From NCBI RefSeq assembly GCF_008710145.1, contig NZ_VYKL01000065.1, positions 1 to 44,069 on the forward strand: a DNA stretch of 44,069 bases. The letters run 5' to 3'. The stretch is from Niallia endozanthoxylica. GTDB lineage: Bacteria > Bacillota > Bacilli > Bacillales > Cytobacillaceae. This document shows positions 41,834-44,069 of this stretch, piece by piece. The position numbers and the translations under genes were made by a program. The notes beneath the pieces were generated by a model. The model had not been told where the DNA came from and ran no database searches. It saw nothing but the letters and a program-made list of their open reading frames with translations. Numbering within the stretch: the first letter of the stretch is position 1; each line of letters begins with the position of its first letter.

Positions 41834-41849
41834 CGTTCCACGTGAAACA
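41834..41849. promoter_or_regulatory. parS site (Spo0J/ParB binding)
   Basis: CGTTCCACGTGAAACA on the plus strand matches the Bacillus parS consensus TGTTNCACGTGAAACA at all but the first base. It lies in the non-coding gap between metG and tatD. One of the B. subtilis parS sites is recalled at metS, near this position. I found no second copy in the window. Confidence 0.85.
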
Positions 41850-41911
41850 ATTTCCAGTAATATTACCATACCTTTACAATAGAGACAGTTTATTTACTTC
41901 TGCAAATAACG

Positions 41912-41937
41912 AAAGCGGGGATAGCCGCCCCCGCTTT
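41912..41937 (-). terminator. metG terminator
   Basis: AAAGCGGGG (41912-41920) pairs with CCCCGCTTT (41929-41937) around an eight-base loop. It begins nine bases after the metG stop; the downstream side is only moderately T-rich. Confidence 0.7.
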
Positions 41938-41945
41938 GCAACAAA

Positions 41946-43913
41946 TTATTTTACCTTTGAGCCAAGAGGCAAGTTCTGCGGAACAGTAGCTAAGGCTAAT
42001 TTTCCATCCTTACTGCCGGCTAGAATCATTCCTTGTGATAATTCGCCTCTCAGCTTAACCGGCTTTAGGTTTGTGACACAAATCACTCTTTGTCCGACAA
42101 GCTCCTCCGGCTTATAATACTGGGCAATACCCGAAACAACTTGGCGAGTTTCATAACCAAGGTTTAATTGCAGTTTTAAAAGCTTATCTGCCTTTTTAAC
42201 AGGTTCAGCTTCTATTACTTCTGCAACACGCAAATCCACCTTCATAAAATCATCAATCGTGATTTCATCCACTTCTGGTACAGATTCTGTCGTTTCTTCC
42301 TTCTTTTCATCTGCTTTAGGCTCTGTTCCCTGCATTTTCATCTTAATATAATTTACTTCCTCTTCAAGATCAAGACGCGGGAAAATTGGATTACCTTTCA
42401 TAACCTTAACGCCTTCACCAATTTGGCCAAATTGTTCAAGACTGTCCCAGGTAGTTAATGTCTCATTTTCTATACCAAGCTGAGCAAAGATCTGTTTTGG
42501 AGCTTGTGTCAAGAACGGCTGAAGCATGATTGCCATTCTTCTTAGTGACTCTGCTAAATGAACCATAACATCTGCCAGTTTAGACTGGTTTGCAGTATCT
42601 TTCGCCAGCTGCCAAGGCTGAGTCTCATCAATGTATTTATTGGTACGACTGACTAATTGCCAAAGGGCAGTCAGAGCGACAGAGAATTCCATATTCTCCA
42701 TTGCTTCAACATACTTAGCAACGGTTGACTGGTTTGCTTCAAGCAACGACTGCTCAAATTCCCCTGTTGAACCATTGTATACCGGTATGGCCCCATCAAA
42801 ATATTTATTAATCATAGCTACCGTACGATTTAGAAGATTACCTAAATCATTGGCAAGATCGAAGTTTAAACGTTCAACAAATCCCTCTGGTGTGAACACC
42901 CCATCTGCTCCAAAAGGAACTTCTCTTAATAAATAGTAACGCAATGCATCAAGTCCATAACGATCTATTAAAGTAACAGGATCAACGACGTTTCCTTTTG
43001 ACTTCGACATCTTACCATCTTTCATGAGAAGCCATCCGTGAGCAAATACCTTCTTTGGTAAAGGAAGATCTAATGCCATTAACATAATTGGCCAATAGAT
43101 GGTATGGAAGCGAACAATTTCCTTTCCTACCAAATGAACATCTGCAGGCCAATAGTTTCTATACTTCGCATCGTCCTCTGAACCATAACCAAGTGCTGTT
43201 ATATAATTTGTCAGTGCATCAATCCATACATAGATAACATGCTTCGGATTGCTTGGGATTTTAATTCCCCAGTCAAACGTTGTCCGAGATACTGCCAGGT
43301 CCTCTAGACCAGGCTTAATAAAGTTATTAATCATCTCATTTTTTCGTGATTCCGGCTGAATAAATTCAGGATTTTCTTCATAATATGCCAACAAACGGTC
43401 TGCATATTTACTTACTTTAAAGAAATAAGACTCTTCTTTTACTTTTTGAACAGACCTGCCGCAGTCAGGGCAATTTCCATCCTCAGTTAGTTGTCTTTCT
43501 GTGAAATAGGATTCACATGGTGTACAATATGAACCTTCATATTCACCTAAGTAAATATCTCCCTGCTCCAACAGCCTTTCAAAAATGTCTGCAACAACCT
43601 TTTTATGGCGTTCTTCTGTCGTACGAATAAAATCATTATATGAGATATCTAGCTTTTGCCAAAGGTCTTTGATACCTGATACAATTTCATCCACATACTG
43701 CTGTGGGGTGATCCCCTTTTCCTGTGCCTTTTGTTGTATTTTTTGGCCATGCTCATCAGTTCCAGTTAAGTACATGACATCAAACCCACGCATACGCTTA
43801 TATCTTGCCATTGCATCTCCGGCAACCGTAGTATAGGCATGCCCTATATGTAGATTTCCACTTGGATAATAGATAGGAGTTGTTAAATAAAAGGTTTTTC
43901 TCTGTTCTCCCAT
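41946..43913 (-). CDS. metG: methionyl-tRNA synthetase
   Basis: Class I synthetase (MetS in B. subtilis). The 655-residue protein has SGNLHIGHAYTTVAGDAMAR (HIGH motif), a zinc-type insertion with YCTPCESYF and NCPDCGRS (four cysteines), the KMSKS loop MKDGKMSKSKGNVVDP, and a C-terminal tRNA-binding EMAP-type domain (about 550-655, with VDLRVAEVIEAEPVKKADKL). ATG at 43913 has AAAGGAGG eight bases upstream. It is the first gene after the upstream edge. Confidence 0.98.
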   Translation of the reverse strand: MGEQRKTFYLTTPIYYPSGNLHIGHAYTTVAGDAMARYKRMRGFDVMYLTGTDEHGQKIQQKAQEKGITPQQYVDEIVSGIKDLWQKLDISYNDFIRTTEERHKKVVADIFERLLEQGDIYLGEYEGSYCTPCESYFTERQLTEDGNCPDCGRSVQKVKEESYFFKVSKYADRLLAYYEENPEFIQPESRKNEMINNFIKPGLEDLAVSRTTFDWGIKIPSNPKHVIYVWIDALTNYITALGYGSEDDAKYRNYWPADVHLVGKEIVRFHTIYWPIMLMALDLPLPKKVFAHGWLLMKDGKMSKSKGNVVDPVTLIDRYGLDALRYYLLREVPFGADGVFTPEGFVERLNFDLANDLGNLLNRTVAMINKYFDGAIPVYNGSTGEFEQSLLEANQSTVAKYVEAMENMEFSVALTALWQLVSRTNKYIDETQPWQLAKDTANQSKLADVMVHLAESLRRMAIMLQPFLTQAPKQIFAQLGIENETLTTWDSLEQFGQIGEGVKVMKGNPIFPRLDLEEEVNYIKMKMQGTEPKADEKKEETTESVPEVDEITIDDFMKVDLRVAEVIEAEPVKKADKLLKLQLNLGYETRQVVSGIAQYYKPEELVGQRVICVTNLKPVKLRGELSQGMILAGSKDGKLALATVPQNLPLGSKVK

Positions 43914-43961
43914 GCTTTTTGCCTCCTTTGTTATCAGCCTCTGTCTAATTTACCATCTTCC

Positions 43962-43989
43962 ATTATATCTCTTAAAATGGCACCCGCAA
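43962..43989 (-). promoter_or_regulatory. candidate sigma-A promoter of metG
   Basis: A perfect TATAAT (43962-43967) with TTGCGG (43984-43989) 16 bases upstream on the minus strand; transcription would start about 40 bases ahead of the ATG. A MITE-like repeat begins about 30 bases further upstream. Confidence 0.6.
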
Positions 43990-44021
43990 AATATTTTCAG
44001 AATGAATATATATATTATTTT

Positions 44022-44069
44022 GTCTTTGTTAAATAATATTGTTGATTTTTGACTCATTTAAGCTGTATT
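44022..44069. repeat. MITE-like repeat, partial copy at the window edge
   Basis: Reads GTCTTTGTTAAATAATATTG then TTGATTTTTGACTCATTTAA and GCTGTATT, the same left module as the copies at 27514, 28706 and 33469. It continues beyond the window. Confidence 0.7.

Noticed and set aside
43914..44021. T-box or SAM riboswitch ahead of metG
   Set aside because: The leader is only about 40 bases from the promoter, with no T-box sequence or SAM-type helices.

Overview
This window is a stretch of chromosome from an endospore-forming member of the Bacillaceae (Firmicutes, low GC). The sporulation genes spoIIE, spoVT, spoVG, fin, sspF, yabG, yabP and yabQ, together with the gene order, fit the region just clockwise of the replication origin in Bacillus subtilis (metS to lysS). 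Species cannot be told from the sequence. All 41 confident genes lie on the minus strand, so the window is the reverse complement of the usual map: the origin lies beyond the high-coordinate end, and transcription and replication run towards position 1. A near-perfect parS site (41834-41849) beside metG supports an origin-proximal position. At the low end, just after lysS, an rRNA promoter and 16S leader run off the edge, so an rRNA operon almost certainly starts outside the window.

Layout in transcription order (high to low coordinates): metG, tatD, yabE, rnmV, ksgA (methionyl-tRNA synthetase, a nuclease, cell-wall protein and rRNA maturation); yabG, veg, sspF (spore and biofilm genes); ispE, purR, ridA, spoVG, glmU, prs, rplY/ctc (isoprenoid, purine, cell-wall precursor and PRPP supply); pth, fin, mfd, spoVT (translation rescue, sigma-F control, transcription-coupled repair, forespore regulation); yabM, yabN, rqcP, yabP, yabQ, divIC, yabR; spoIIE, yabS, yabT; tilS, hprT, ftsH, coaX, hslO, cysK; folP, folB, folK, yazB, dusB, lysS; rRNA leader.

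Several promoters can be read directly: a spoIIE promoter with the 21-bp spacing typical of Spo0A-activated promoters, and candidate sigma-H (spoVG), sigma-B (rplY), sigma-F (fin), sigma-G (spoVT, sspF) and sigma-K (yabG) promoters. There are strong sigma-A promoters at veg (two) and yabE, and a PurBox pair at purR. Spore development control is therefore interleaved with housekeeping translation and nucleotide metabolism, as in B. subtilis.

The core is ordinary; the differences lie in the joints. Relative to the B. subtilis order (recalled, not searched), pabB-pabA-pabC are absent between cysK and folP, yacD is absent between hslO and cysK, and the tRNA-Met/tRNA-Glu pair is absent between yabR and spoIIE. 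Two families of non-coding repeats occupy intergenic gaps: a MITE-like family with GGCTTTGTT-type ends and strong internal hairpins (four copies plus one fragment), and a family bounded by a TAGCTCCAG-type end and a GAAAAGC-type end (two good copies and two degenerate ones). One MITE copy cuts into a small unrecognised reading frame behind rplY. I found no CRISPR array, prophage, transposase gene, tRNA gene or defence system. The most interesting unexplained items are the structured ispE leader with a palindrome over its promoter, the MITE family and its 30-bp perfect palindrome, and the pab-gene gap that carries a MITE end.
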